From positions 62,001 through 126,000 of the forward strand of contig NZ_FUYP01000008.1 of the NCBI RefSeq assembly GCF_900168005.1: DNA of 64,000 nt, given 5' to 3'. The notes beneath the pieces are model-generated. The model was not told the origin of the DNA. It did no database searches and saw only the letters and a list, made by a program, of their open reading frames with translations. This document shows, piece by piece, positions 24,818 to 35,781 of this stretch (its first letter is position 1; every line of letters starts with the position of its first letter). Source of the DNA: Sphingopyxis flava. Lineage in GTDB: Bacteria; Pseudomonadota; Alphaproteobacteria; Sphingomonadales; Sphingomonadaceae. The position numbers were made by a program, and so were the translations under genes.

Positions 24818-24839
24818 GCGCGGTCCTGTTTGACCGCGC
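24818..24839. repeat. 8-bp inverted repeat before the ABC transporter
   Basis: GCGCGGTC (24818-24825) and GACCGCGC (24832-24839) are perfect inverted copies around CTGTTT. There is no T-run, so it could be an operator or a weak terminator for lptA; it lies 42 bp before the transporter ATG. Confidence 0.4.
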
Positions 24840-24880
24840 CGGCTTGGCGTTCGGCTCCTCAGCTCCTACATGGCGTCTCC

Positions 24881-26695
24881 ATGCCGCCCGACACCTCCAC
24901 TTCCGCCGATGCGGCACGCGAACCGCCTGTTCTGGCGACGCTGAAGCGTTTCCTGCCCTATCTGTGGCCGGCCGGGCACCGCGAGCACAAGATCCGCATC
25001 ATCCTCGCTGCAACGATCGTGCTCGCGTCGAAGGGCGTGCAGCTTTCAATGGGTTTTCTCTATGGCGCTGCGATCGACCGCATGGCGCCCGGGATGGAGG
25101 AAGGCGCCGCGCTCGCGATCGGCCTCGTGCTCGCCTATGCCGGCGCGCGCTTTGCCGGGGTGCTGTTCGATAATCTGCGCAATGTCGTGTTCGAGCGCGT
25201 CGGTCAGGACGCGACGCGCGAGCTGGCAATCGCGACCTTCACGCACCTCCATGCCCTGAGCCTGCGGTTTCATCTCGCGCGCCGAACGGGCGAGGTTACG
25301 AAGGTGATCGAGCGGGGGACCAAGAGCATCGATACGATGCTCTATTTCCTCCTGTTCAATATCGCGCCGACACTGATCGAACTGGTCGCGGTATTGGTCA
25401 TCTTCTGGAGCAAGTTCAGCCTGGGACTCGCGGGTGCGACGGCGCTGATGGTGGTCGTCTACATCGGCTTTACGCGGCGCGTGACCGACTGGCGCAACGC
25501 GCTGCGCACCCGGATGAACGACCTCGACACACTGACCGTCGGGCGCAGTGTCGACAGCCTGCTCAATTACGAGACAGTCAAATATTTTGGCGCCGAGGAG
25601 CGCGAGGCGGCGCGCTATCGCGACGTCGCCGACCAATATGCACGTGCCGCGGTGAAGAGCGAGAACAGCCTCGCCTGGCTCAACATCGGGCAGAGCCTGA
25701 TCACCAACGCCGCGATGGCGGGGGCTATGGCCTATACAGTGTGGGGCTGGTCGAAGGGGCAGTTCGCGGTCGGCGACGTCGTGCTGGTGAACACGCTGCT
25801 CGCCCAGCTTTTCCGCCCGCTCGATATGCTCGGCATGGTGTACCGGATCATCCGCCAGGGGCTGATCGATATGGAGGCGATGTTCCGCCTGATCGACACG
25901 CCGCCCGAAATCCGTGATGCCGAGGGCGCCCCGCCGCTGGCTATCAATGGCGGCGCGGTGATTTTCGAGAATGTGGTCTTCGGCTATGAGAGCGACCGGA
26001 CGATCCTGAACGGCGTGAGCTTTGCGGTGGGCGCGGGCGAGACGCTGGCGATCGTCGGACCCTCGGGGGCAGGCAAGTCGACGATCGCGCGGCTGCTCTT
26101 TCGCTTTTATGACCCGCAGGGCGGGCGGATCCTGATCGACGGGCAGGACATCAAGGCGGTGACGCAGGCAAGCCTGCGCGCGGGGATCGGTATCGTTCCG
26201 CAGGATACGGTGCTGTTCAACGATTCCATCGGCTACAACATCGCCTATGGCTGCGCCGATGCGAGCGTCGACGAGATTACTGCGGCGGCGGAGGGCGCTG
26301 CGATCGACGGCTTCATTGCGCTCCTGCCGCAAGGCTATGAGACCGAGGTCGGCGAGCGCGGGCTCAAGCTGTCGGGGGGCGAGAAGCAGCGCGTCGCGAT
26401 CGCACGGACACTCCTCAAAAACCCGCCGATCCTGATCCTCGATGAAGCAACGAGCGCGCTCGACAGCCGCACCGAGGCGGCGATCCAGGCGACGCTCGAG
26501 CGCATCGCGGAGCGGCGCACGACGCTGGTGATCGCGCATCGCCTGTCGACGGTGGTGAATGCCGACCGGATCATCGTGCTGGAAAGGGGCCGGGTCGCCG
26601 AAACGGGTACGCACGAACAGCTGCTCGCCATGCGCGGCCTCTACGCCGACATGTGGGCGCGTCAGCAGGCGGAGAAGGAAGAGGGGACGGTGTAG
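24881..26695 (+). CDS. ABC transporter, Atm1-type half exporter
   Basis: 604 residues. Six TM helices (about 45-310) are fused to an ABC ATPase. The membrane domain has the Atm1 signatures RTGEVTKVIERGTKSIDTM and YETVKYFGAEEREAARY. Walker A is GPSGAGKS, the ABC signature is LSGGEKQR, Walker B is ILILDEATS. Bacterial Atm1 relatives export glutathione conjugates and metals and help with Fe-S or metal homeostasis. The ATG at 24881 is preferred over a TTG at 24830; neither has a strong Shine-Dalgarno. It converges on the TonB receptor gene. Confidence 0.92.
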   Translation: MPPDTSTSADAAREPPVLATLKRFLPYLWPAGHREHKIRIILAATIVLASKGVQLSMGFLYGAAIDRMAPGMEEGAALAIGLVLAYAGARFAGVLFDNLRNVVFERVGQDATRELAIATFTHLHALSLRFHLARRTGEVTKVIERGTKSIDTMLYFLLFNIAPTLIELVAVLVIFWSKFSLGLAGATALMVVVYIGFTRRVTDWRNALRTRMNDLDTLTVGRSVDSLLNYETVKYFGAEEREAARYRDVADQYARAAVKSENSLAWLNIGQSLITNAAMAGAMAYTVWGWSKGQFAVGDVVLVNTLLAQLFRPLDMLGMVYRIIRQGLIDMEAMFRLIDTPPEIRDAEGAPPLAINGGAVIFENVVFGYESDRTILNGVSFAVGAGETLAIVGPSGAGKSTIARLLFRFYDPQGGRILIDGQDIKAVTQASLRAGIGIVPQDTVLFNDSIGYNIAYGCADASVDEITAAAEGAAIDGFIALLPQGYETEVGERGLKLSGGEKQRVAIARTLLKNPPILILDEATSALDSRTEAAIQATLERIAERRTTLVIAHRLSTVVNADRIIVLERGRVAETGTHEQLLAMRGLYADMWARQQAEKEEGTV

Positions 26696-26754
26696 GGGGA
26701 GTCGCAGGGAGCGAGCCTCCGCAACCCCGCCGAGCAGCCGGCCGTGCCGTGCAG

Positions 26755-26797
26755 AAAAAAAAGGGCGCGGGAGCTGCCTCCCGCGCCCTGATCTTTT
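26755..26797. terminator. Strong bidirectional terminator
   Basis: GGGCGCGGGAG (26763-26773) pairs perfectly with CTCCCGCGCCC (26778-26788) across CTGC. Eight A residues at 26755-26762 give a long T-run on the minus strand for the TonB receptor; TGATCTTTTC follows on the plus strand for the ABC transporter. Confidence 0.85.
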
Positions 26798-26812
26798 CGG
26801 TGAGGCCGCGGC

Positions 26813-29356
26813 TTAGAAGCCGACGACGATCGAGCCGATGAACGTGCGCGGCGCGCCGATCTGCACGAAGGGGGCCGAGTTGGTCGCCAGCTGACCGTCG
26901 AAACCGCCGACATAGAGCTTGTCGAACAGATTGGAGACGTTGAACTGGAAGTAGGTCTTGTCGCCGAGACCCGCCCATTCGAGCCCAAGGCGCGCGTCAA
27001 GATCGACCAGCGTATAAGCCGGCGTCTTCGCGCCATAGACATCCACTCCGCCGATCGTCAGCGGGAGATTCTGGTCGTTCACATAGCGCGGACCGGTCCG
27101 CTTGACCTGCGCGCCGAGCTGGATCGGGCCCAGCTCGCCCTGGACGCGGCCGCCGAAGGTGTAGACCGGCGCACCCGATTCGCGTTTGCCAGCGGTCGGC
27201 GCATAGATCGGGTCGCCGTTGCCGTCGATGCCGTTCAGCACGTCGTCCTTGATCTTCGACTTCAGGTACGAACCGAAAGCATAGATCGAGAATTCGGGAA
27301 TCGGACGATAGGAGATGCTGCCGTCGATGCCATATTTGTCCACGCGACCGAGGTTGCGATAGACGTTGCGTTCAGTCTCAGGGTCAAACGAGGAGGCGAG
27401 ACGATCATTGAAGATCGTGTACCACAGTCCAACCTGCGCCTGGATCTGGCTGCTGCTGTAGCGCACACCCGCGTCGAAATTGTCGGTCGTTTCCGGGGCC
27501 GGATTCGCCGACGGCGTGTTCGCCGGGAAGTAGAAGGCGTTGTAGAGGTTGTCGGTGCCGGGGACCTGAACGCCCTTCGAATAGTTGGCAAAGATGCTGA
27601 AAGCATCGGTCAGGTCATAGGTCAGGCCGACGTTCGGCGTGAACTTGTTGTATTTGCGAACGCGGCGCTGCGGGCCCTGCGTATCAAAGGTCACACCCGC
27701 GACCGTCTGGGTCGGGTTGGCTGCGAGCCAGGCTTCGAGGCCGTCGGTGTTGGTGCCGAAGCATTCGACAAAGCCGGTCACGCTTGAGGTGGCGCAATAA
27801 TTTGTCAGGTCGCGCTTGAACATCTTGTATGCACCGCCGACCTGAATGGTCAGCGCGCCGAACTCGCCGCGATATTCACCGCCGAACATGTTCAGCATGG
27901 CGATCGACTTGCGGTCGCGCTTTTGCAGGACATGGCCGTCGACATCGGTCAGCGGATCGTTGACCGGGAAGACGTCGATCGGCGAGCCATCGAGCTTGAG
28001 GAAGCCCGTCTGACCGGTCTGGCGGTGGCTGGCGCGATCGAAGCTATAGAAGACGCGGAAGGTATTGCTGTCATCGAGCTCGTAACGGAGGCCGGCGATG
28101 ACGCCAATGCGGTCGGTCTGCGTTTGGCTGGGCGCCAGGACGCGGACGGTGTCGAGAATGTCGCCATCGCCATTGAGATCGCGGCCATAATAGGGCGAGC
28201 CCGACATGTAGCCGGTCTGCAGCGAGACGCCCGCTCCAGGATCGACGTCGCGGAAACCTTCGTTTCCGGTCGCGGTGCCGCCGCCGTTCGCCTTCACATA
28301 TTGATAGCTCGGGTCAATCGTCAGCACGAGGCCGTCCGACAGGGTGAAGCGCGAGTTGATGCGGATGTTGCCGGTGTTCGACGGGTTGAAGCGTTCGTCG
28401 AAGGTCGAACCGCAGCTGTTAGCCGTGTCACGAACGCCCGGAGTCGCTACCGTGTTGATCTGGCAGCGCGCGATCCCGTAATCGCGTTCGTCTTTCGTCT
28501 GCGGGAAGCCAGCCGGAACGTCGCGGTCATTGCGCAGCGCGACCGAACCGAAGAAGTTGTTGCGGTTCTGGTTGTAATGGCCCGAGATCGCGACGAAGTC
28601 GCCATTGTCGCCGATCGGCTGATAGATTTTGGCATTATACTGCTGCTTGTTAATCTGCCCCTTGTGCGACGGGACACCGGGCAGATCGACATTGCCGAAT
28701 ACCGTATCGTTGGTCGCGCTGCTGGCGGAGAAAAAGGCGCGCGTACCCCAGGGGGTGAAGACGCCGGTGTCCACCATTCCGAAGACGCGGAAGAAGCTGA
28801 AGTCGCCGGCCGAACCGACCAGCTTGACGCCAAACTCCTCGCCCGGGTTGCGGGTGCGGTAGTTGACGGTGGAACCCGAAGCCGCGGCGGTCGGGCTGTC
28901 GACGTCGGTCGAACCCAGGTTGACGTTCACCTGTTCGATCAGCTCGGGGTCGAGCTGCTGGTTCGAGTAGAGCGCATAGTTACCCGAGTCGTTGAGCGGA
29001 ATACCGTCGAACGTCTGGTTGATGCGGGTATTGTCGAAGCCGCGGATCGTCATCTTGCCGCCGGCCGATCCAAACGGGTCGTTGTTCTGGAAGCTGACGC
29101 CAGGAAGCTGATTGATGATGTCGTTGACGGTCTGGCCCGGCGCCTGATGCGCGATGAATTCCTGCGTCAGAACGGCCTTCGCCTTGGTCGTGTCGGGCGC
29201 GACAACGCCCGCCACGCCCTGGTTCGCACGCGAACCGGTGACGACGATCTCGTTTTCGAAGTCCTGCGAACCCGTCGACTGTGCAAAGGCGGGCGAGGAA
29301 AGCAACGCGACGGGAAGCAGCGCGCAGCTAGCGGCGAGCGAATGACGAAATTTCAT
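26813..29356 (-). CDS. TonB-dependent receptor
   Basis: 847 residues from the ATG at 29356 (GGGGA upstream; longer frames are not supported). Signal peptide about 1-25 (MKFRHSLAASCALLPVALLS, ending AFAQ). TonB-box-like NEIVVTGSRA, then the plug domain (TVNDIINQLPGVSF, GKMTIRGFDNTRINQTFDG) and a 22-strand barrel ending in SIVVGF with terminal Phe. Segments such as VRYSSSQIQAQVGLWY and DLDARLGLEWAGL are typical barrel strands near the C-terminus. The substrate is not readable. Long open frames on the other strand are shadows. Confidence 0.93.
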   Translation of the reverse strand: MKFRHSLAASCALLPVALLSSPAFAQSTGSQDFENEIVVTGSRANQGVAGVVAPDTTKAKAVLTQEFIAHQAPGQTVNDIINQLPGVSFQNNDPFGSAGGKMTIRGFDNTRINQTFDGIPLNDSGNYALYSNQQLDPELIEQVNVNLGSTDVDSPTAAASGSTVNYRTRNPGEEFGVKLVGSAGDFSFFRVFGMVDTGVFTPWGTRAFFSASSATNDTVFGNVDLPGVPSHKGQINKQQYNAKIYQPIGDNGDFVAISGHYNQNRNNFFGSVALRNDRDVPAGFPQTKDERDYGIARCQINTVATPGVRDTANSCGSTFDERFNPSNTGNIRINSRFTLSDGLVLTIDPSYQYVKANGGGTATGNEGFRDVDPGAGVSLQTGYMSGSPYYGRDLNGDGDILDTVRVLAPSQTQTDRIGVIAGLRYELDDSNTFRVFYSFDRASHRQTGQTGFLKLDGSPIDVFPVNDPLTDVDGHVLQKRDRKSIAMLNMFGGEYRGEFGALTIQVGGAYKMFKRDLTNYCATSSVTGFVECFGTNTDGLEAWLAANPTQTVAGVTFDTQGPQRRVRKYNKFTPNVGLTYDLTDAFSIFANYSKGVQVPGTDNLYNAFYFPANTPSANPAPETTDNFDAGVRYSSSQIQAQVGLWYTIFNDRLASSFDPETERNVYRNLGRVDKYGIDGSISYRPIPEFSIYAFGSYLKSKIKDDVLNGIDGNGDPIYAPTAGKRESGAPVYTFGGRVQGELGPIQLGAQVKRTGPRYVNDQNLPLTIGGVDVYGAKTPAYTLVDLDARLGLEWAGLGDKTYFQFNVSNLFDKLYVGGFDGQLATNSAPFVQIGAPRTFIGSIVVGF

Positions 29357-29673
29357 TTCAGAATGTCCCCTTGGTGGATGGCTGGCCGTAGCGTGCAACA
29401 GGCACGCGATAACCTGGCCGGGCCCCTGACGCCCCTCTATGGCATGATTGTGACAGTGCAACCCCGCCGCTGGCCTCCCGCGAACAGGACGCGGCGGAAA
29501 AGCGCGGTTTTTCCGTTACAATGACGGGGAAGCTATCCGCCGAAGGGGGCGTTTTTTCGGCAACTGTTGCTGCAATGCAACATTGCGCCAGGGCGACTCG
29601 GCCTAACCCCCATTCCCTCGTTCGAGGGTCAGATAAGCGGGTGAGGCAGCTCTTCCTCAGCGCGCCGTCCCGT
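29357..29673. other. 317-bp gap between the TonB receptor and clpX
   Basis: I see no gene. It holds small inverted repeats: GTTGC/GCAAC at 29566-29581 around 6 bases, CCCTCG/CGAGGG at 29615-29628, and a GCCGAA/TTCGGC pair around 29550. The first could be an operator for the receptor, whose leader would run through this gap. No convincing promoter or terminator is visible. Confidence 0.5.
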
Positions 29674-30942
<1,269 letters not shown>

Positions 30943-31126
30943 AAAACTTCCTTTGGCCGACGCCGAAATGAGCGCCAGCGCCTATATCCTAGCCCCCGTC
31001 CATCCAATTACAATATGGCAATTGGCTGACTTGCAGACAATGTTCCGACCCGGATCCCATCATGGGGCAGGGCGGCGAAAGACGCGTCAAGAAACGCGGT
31101 TACCGCAATCTTGTCGCGTCCACCGA

Positions 31127-31777
31127 TCAGGGCGTGGGGCCTTCGCTCAGCTCGCTCGGAGTCTCCGCGTCGGGCATGCCGGGACGGCGGTCGAATACCT
31201 GGTCGACGATGCCGAATTCCTTGGCCTCGTCAGCCTCGAGGAAAGTGTCGCGATCCATCGCTTTCTCGATCTCTTTCAGAGACTTGCCGGTATATTTCAC
31301 ATAGAGATCGTTCATCCGCTTGCGAATGCGCAGAATTTCCTTGGCCTGAATCTCGATGTCCGATGCCATGCCGCGCGCGCCGCCCGAGGGCTGGTGCACC
31401 ATCACACGCGCGTTCGCCAGCGCAACGCGCATGCCGGGCTCGCCGGCTGCAAGCAGGAAGCTGCCCATCGACGCTGCCTGGCCGATACATACCGTACCGA
31501 CGCGCGGGCGGATATATTGCATCGTATCGTGGATCGCCATGCCCGCCGTGACGACGCCGCCCGGCGAGTTGATGTACATATAAATGTCCTTTTTCGGATT
31601 TTCCGATTCGAGGAACAAAAGCTGGGCGACGATCAGCGAGGCCATCTGGTCTTCCACCTCGCCGGTCACGAAGACGATCCTTTCGCGCAGCAGACGGGAA
31701 AAGATGTCAAAGCTGCGTTCGCCGCGGCTCGTCTGTTCGACGACAACGGGAACAAGGGCGGCGAGCGGATCGATCAT
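31127..31777 (-). CDS. clpP: ATP-dependent Clp protease proteolytic subunit ClpP
   Basis: 216 residues from the ATG at 31777, which gives the normal N-terminus [20 protein letters not shown]. The catalytic triad is Ser103 (GQAASMGSF), His128 (VMVHQPSGG) and Asp177 (MDRDTFLEA). AAGGACAG lies upstream of the ATG. Works with ClpX encoded downstream. An inverted repeat CCAATT/AATTGG lies in the gap to clpX (31004-31025). Confidence 0.97.
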   Translation of the reverse strand: MIDPLAALVPVVVEQTSRGERSFDIFSRLLRERIVFVTGEVEDQMASLIVAQLLFLESENPKKDIYMYINSPGGVVTAGMAIHDTMQYIRPRVGTVCIGQAASMGSFLLAAGEPGMRVALANARVMVHQPSGGARGMASDIEIQAKEILRIRKRMNDLYVKYTGKSLKEIEKAMDRDTFLEADEAKEFGIVDQVFDRRPGMPDAETPSELSEGPTP

Positions 31778-31955
31778 TGGAATTCTGTCCTTATATTTGC
31801 CGGGCTGTCCGGTCCAAAACCGGCGGGTGGCCCTTCCACGCTTTACATCGGCGGCAATGCCCAGCGTTTCAAGGGGGCAAAATCGCCGCGGCTGCCTCAA
31901 ACAGAAAAGGGCGGGAAGCACCCGCCCCGATCCACCTTTTCACATCGGCTGAGAA

Positions 31956-32294
31956 TCAATCGCCCTCGCCAGGCTCGGGAGAGAAGAATTTTTCAAATTT
32001 CCCATCGACGCCCTTATATTCATCGGCGTCGGCGGGGCTGTCCTTCTTGGTCGTGATGTTCGGCCATTCGGCGCTGAACTTGCTGTTGACCTCGAGCCAT
32101 TTCTCGAGCCCGCTTTCGGTGTCGGGCAAGATTGCCTCGGCCGGGCATTCGGGTTCGCAGACGCCGCAGTCGATGCACTCGTTGGGGTTGATGACGAGCA
32201 TATTCTCGCCCTCATAGAAACAGTCGACCGGACAGACCTCGACGCAGTCCATATATTTGCAGCGGATGCAGGCGTCGGTGACGACGTAGGTCAT
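31956..32294 (-). CDS. fdxA: Seven-iron ferredoxin FdxA
   Basis: 112 residues. [32 protein letters not shown] and [16 protein letters not shown] show the [3Fe-4S] and [4Fe-4S] cysteine patterns of the 7Fe ferredoxins, with the extended C-terminus ([17 protein letters not shown]). It carries electrons in the cytoplasm; the partner is not shown. It lies between the S4 protein and clpP on the same strand. Confidence 0.96.
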   Translation of the reverse strand: MTYVVTDACIRCKYMDCVEVCPVDCFYEGENMLVINPNECIDCGVCEPECPAEAILPDTESGLEKWLEVNSKFSAEWPNITTKKDSPADADEYKGVDGKFEKFFSPEPGEGD

Positions 32295-32407
32295 GGGTAA
32301 CGGCTCCCTTATCGCGGCGCGCCGGCGCCGTTCGACTGTACTGATTCCCCGCCTCTATGCCGCGTGGCGGCGGCGCGTCAACGCTTTCGGGCAGTTGCGA
32401 ATCACTT

Positions 32408-32767
32408 TCACTCCATAGGCTCGTCGGAGGCGTCGCGGCTAACAGCTTTTCCTTCGCCGCTGATAGCCGCGCTGGGGGGCGAAGGGGTCTCGGGGCCAAG
32501 TCGCAGATAATGCGCCTGCGCTTCGCTCGCGGGGCCCCGCCGTCCGGGAAGCGAGAGGAGGCGCAGCACCTCGATCCGTTCACCAACCGGAAGGACGAGC
32601 GTCTGGCCTGCGTGCACGGCGCACGACGCGCGCGTTACGCGCCGGCCATCAAGGCGGATATGTCCCGCTGCTATCAGAGCCTGGGCAAGGCTGCGCGAGC
32701 GCGCAAAGCGCAAATACCACAGCAGCTTGTCGAGCCTCATGCTTCCTGCCGCGCCAGGGCTCGCCAT
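32408..32767 (-). CDS. S4-domain RNA-binding protein (Hsp15-like)
   Basis: 119 residues. The S4 fold starts at MRLDKLLWYLRFARSRSLAQ and continues AGHIRLDGRRVTRASCAV and VGERIEVLRLL. Hsp15 relatives bind stalled 50S subunits that carry tRNA. The ATG at 32767 overlaps the helicase TGA (TGATG), with GGGAGGA upstream; an in-frame ATG at 32740 begins exactly at the domain. The last 35 residues are an unrelated polar tail. Translational coupling links it to the helicase. Confidence 0.88.
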   Translation of the reverse strand: MASPGAAGSMRLDKLLWYLRFARSRSLAQALIAAGHIRLDGRRVTRASCAVHAGQTLVLPVGERIEVLRLLSLPGRRGPASEAQAHYLRLGPETPSPPSAAISGEGKAVSRDASDEPME

Positions 32768-35550
32768 CAATCCTCCCGGGCGCCTGCAAGCAGGTCTGCC
32801 AGTCCCGCGAAGGGACTGTGGGGCGAGGGGCCCCGCCGCGCTGTGCGGTCGCCGCGCGCGGCCCGCGAGCCCGTGTGGGGAGCCTTGCCGCTTTTGCCTT
32901 TTTTCGCGCGGGGAGCCTTCTCGGAGCGCGGCACCTGCGTTTTGGGCGCGCCCGGGCGCGGCTCTGCGCCCTTGCGACGATGACGGGGACTGCGCCGCTT
33001 TTCGCCGCTGCGCCGCCCGAGCCAGCGCCAGCGCTCGAGCGCAGGATCGCCGACGCTGCGGAATCCGAAGCTGCCGAGCAGCGCACGCCGCGCGTCGGCA
33101 TCAAGACCAAGCGAGGTGGCGAGCGCGGGGTCGATCGCGAAGCCCGGTAGCGCTTCGGCCTGGGCTTCGCTTTCCTCGGGCGCGTCGTTGTCGTGGTGCG
33201 GCTCGCCGCCGGCAATGGGCGCGGTCGGCGGCGCGGCGGCCTGCATCCGCGCGGCATGGGCCTGGCGCGCGAGCTTTTCGGCCATGTCGATGCGCAGCCA
33301 TCCCGTCGCGCAGCGCCGAAAGCCGGCGAGGCGCAAGCCCTCGGGGCTGCCGTGCTTCTGGATGACTGCGCCATGGGGAGGAAGTTCGGGCATCGCGCTG
33401 CCCTGCTGCGCGGCCGCAAGCGCGGCGCGCCAACGCACCGCTTCGGGTTTCAGGAGCTGCGGATGAAAGATGTCGAGCGAGCCGATGGTCAGGCCGAGCT
33501 TGCGAAGTTGAGGCCGCTCCTCGGCGCTCATCGCGGTGAGCTGTTCATCGACGACGGCGCGTTCGACGAGTCCGCTGCCGTCAGCCATGGCCGCGAGCAA
33601 GGCGCGGACGCGCGGCGGCGTGAACAGGTCGCTCGCCGCCGCGCCCATGGCGGCGAGCGGTGCCGCGTGGCGCGCGAGCTGTTCAGCGACGAAGGTCTGC
33701 AGTCGCTCGGCGATCGCCTGCACCTGGGGCGGCTCGAGCCGGCGTAGCGCCGGTTCCAGGAGAATCGCGGGCTGAACGAGCGTTGTGCCCTTGGCGAGCG
33801 TCGCGATGACGTCGCCATGCCACGCAATCCGTGGCGGGGCGCCCGCTTCGCTGATCAGCGTCAGCGCGCTCCCATCGCCTTCGGCAAGCGCGGCCGCGCG
33901 CCGCGCGAGTTCGCCCCGCAGATGTTTCTCCGCGGCCGCGAGCAGCAACCGGTGATCGCTCGCCCGCGCCTGCGCATCGACCTTGAACTGGAATCCGGCG
34001 AGGGTCCCGATCGGCTCGCCGTCGACTGCAACTGTGCCGTCGGCGCCAACCGCGACCGGCAGCGCGGTGTGACGCTGCCCGGCATCGCGAATGAGAAGCG
34101 CAAGCCGGCGGTCGACAAAGCGCTGCGCCAGCGCGGCATGCAGCGCGTCGGACAGGCGCGTCTCGAGATCCTGCGTCTGCGCTGTCCAGCCTGCCGCGTC
34201 CGCGATCCAGTCGCCGCGCTGCGCGATGAAGCAGAGCGTGCGTACTGCGGCAATGCGGCTCGCAAGCTGATCGATATCACCCTCCACATCGTCGAGCCGT
34301 GCCAGCCGCCGCGCGAACCAGTCGGGGTCAATCATCCCGTTGCCGCTTGTCCGCCACTGCCAGAGCTTCAACACCGTGCGGCTGTGGTGCTCCGGGCCCA
34401 ACTGTTCAAAATCGGGGAGGCCGCATGCATCCCATAGCCGTGCGACTGCCTCCGTATCGTTGGCGCGCGCGATAACTTCGATGTCGCCCGCAAGGTGCTT
34501 CAGCACCGCAAGGTCGACCGCCTCGGGTGCCGCGCGCAGCGCCGGATGGGCTGGCGGGCGGCCGAGGTCCGCTATCAGCCGGTCGAGCGAGTCGAAGCGA
34601 GGGCTGGGCTCGCGCCAGAACAGGCTCGCCAGCGGTGGGAAATGATGTCCCTCGATCGCGGCGATTTCCTCGGGCATCATGCCGCCCTGCGGCAGGCCGA
34701 TGGTGCCGAAGCTCCCGTCCTGCTGGTGCCGCCCCGCGCGGCCCGCGATCTGGGCCATCTCGGCGATCGTCAGCCGGCGGACGCGGCGGCCGTCGAATTT
34801 CTGCAGGCTCGCAAAGGCGACGTGAGTGACATCGAGGTTGAGGCCCATGCCGATCGCATCGGTCGCGACGAGATAGTCGACCTCGCCCGCCTCGAACATT
34901 GCGACCTGGGCGTTGCGCGTTCGGGGACTGAGCGCGCCCATCACCACCGCCGCGCCCCCTGCAAAGCGGCGCAGCATCTCGGCGATCGCATAGACTTCAT
35001 CGGCAGAAAAGGCGACGATCGCCGATCGCTTGGGTAGCCGCGAAAGCTTCATCGGCCCGGCGTAGCTGAGCGTCGAGAAGCGGGGGCGGGTGATGATCTC
35101 GGCCTCGGGCACCAGATCGCGAACGAGCCCGGTAATGCTCGCCGATCCCAGGATCATCGTTTCCTCGCGCCCTCGAGCCCGCAGCATCCGGTCGGTGAAA
35201 ACATGTCCGCGCTCGGGGTCGGCGCCCAGTTGCGCCTCGTCGATGCCGACGAAGGCGACGTCGCGTTCGACAGGCAGCGCTTCCATCGTCCCGAGCAGAT
35301 AGCGCGCGCCCGCGGGCATGATTCGCTCTTCCCCCGTGACAAGTCCGACCTGGCCAGCGCCCTTGATCGCGACAACGCGGTCATAAACCTCGCGTGCAAG
35401 CAGGCGCAACGGGAAGCCCATCATGCCGCTCGCATGGGCGGTCAGGCGCTCGACCGCCAAATGGGTTTTGCCGGTGTTGGTGGGGCCAAGGACGGCCTTG
35501 ACCGGATGGGACGAGGGAGATGGCATATTCTTGTCGCGTGATGCTGGCAT
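32767..35550 (-). CDS. Suv3-like DExD/H-box RNA helicase
   Basis: 927 residues. Motif I is LGPTNTGKTHLAVERL, motif II is GIDEAQLGADPERGHVF (DEAQ), motif III is LGSASITG, and the second RecA domain has VATDAIGMGLNLDV and IAGRAGRHQQDG. This set matches alphaproteobacterial relatives of the mitochondrial Suv3 RNA helicase. The C-terminal region of several hundred residues ends in a basic Lys/Arg/Gly-rich tail (about 880-927). A start at Met9 is possible; neither start has a clear Shine-Dalgarno. It is upstream of, and coupled to, the S4 protein. Confidence 0.92.
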   Translation of the reverse strand: MPASRDKNMPSPSSHPVKAVLGPTNTGKTHLAVERLTAHASGMMGFPLRLLAREVYDRVVAIKGAGQVGLVTGEERIMPAGARYLLGTMEALPVERDVAFVGIDEAQLGADPERGHVFTDRMLRARGREETMILGSASITGLVRDLVPEAEIITRPRFSTLSYAGPMKLSRLPKRSAIVAFSADEVYAIAEMLRRFAGGAAVVMGALSPRTRNAQVAMFEAGEVDYLVATDAIGMGLNLDVTHVAFASLQKFDGRRVRRLTIAEMAQIAGRAGRHQQDGSFGTIGLPQGGMMPEEIAAIEGHHFPPLASLFWREPSPRFDSLDRLIADLGRPPAHPALRAAPEAVDLAVLKHLAGDIEVIARANDTEAVARLWDACGLPDFEQLGPEHHSRTVLKLWQWRTSGNGMIDPDWFARRLARLDDVEGDIDQLASRIAAVRTLCFIAQRGDWIADAAGWTAQTQDLETRLSDALHAALAQRFVDRRLALLIRDAGQRHTALPVAVGADGTVAVDGEPIGTLAGFQFKVDAQARASDHRLLLAAAEKHLRGELARRAAALAEGDGSALTLISEAGAPPRIAWHGDVIATLAKGTTLVQPAILLEPALRRLEPPQVQAIAERLQTFVAEQLARHAAPLAAMGAAASDLFTPPRVRALLAAMADGSGLVERAVVDEQLTAMSAEERPQLRKLGLTIGSLDIFHPQLLKPEAVRWRAALAAAQQGSAMPELPPHGAVIQKHGSPEGLRLAGFRRCATGWLRIDMAEKLARQAHAARMQAAAPPTAPIAGGEPHHDNDAPEESEAQAEALPGFAIDPALATSLGLDADARRALLGSFGFRSVGDPALERWRWLGRRSGEKRRSPRHRRKGAEPRPGAPKTQVPRSEKAPRAKKGKSGKAPHTGSRAARGDRTARRGPSPHSPFAGLADLLAGARED

Positions 35551-35680
35551 GGGCGGCCCGGCGGCGCAACCGTCGATCGCACGGAGGGCAGCCTTTTTCC
35601 GAACATGAGCCCAGAAGTCGCGCTCCTGCGCATCAACGTGCCCGCGCCACGGTTCGCCGCAGCGGCAGGCGCCATAACCC

Positions 35681-35701
35681 CCGTTAAATTGACTTTAACG
35701 G
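35681..35701. promoter_or_regulatory. Inverted repeat in an AT-rich promoter region of the M23 peptidase
   Basis: CCGTTAAA (35681-35688) and TTTAACGG (35694-35701) are perfect inverted copies around TTGAC. TTGACT here could serve as a -35 element, with AT-rich sequence (CTTTATTTACAAAAA) following. The AT content is unusual for the window. This supports a promoter here and thus a downstream start for the peptidase gene. Confidence 0.5.
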
Positions 35702-35781
35702 CCTTTATTTACAAAAACCGGCGCAGAATTTTCATCGATGGCCGCTGCGAAAGGGCAGCGCCGTCGAGCGGGGGTAATATC

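Noticed and set aside
25046-26614. 522-codon open frame on the minus strand across the ABC exporter
   Set aside because: Antisense to Walker and signature motifs; shadow frame.
27923-29524. 533-codon open frame on the plus strand across the TonB receptor gene
   Set aside because: Antisense to a receptor with signal peptide, plug and barrel features; no domain recognisable in the translation.
31004-31025. CCAATT/AATTGG inverted repeat between clpP and clpX
   Set aside because: Six-base arms with a 10-base spacer are weak evidence; noted under clpP only.
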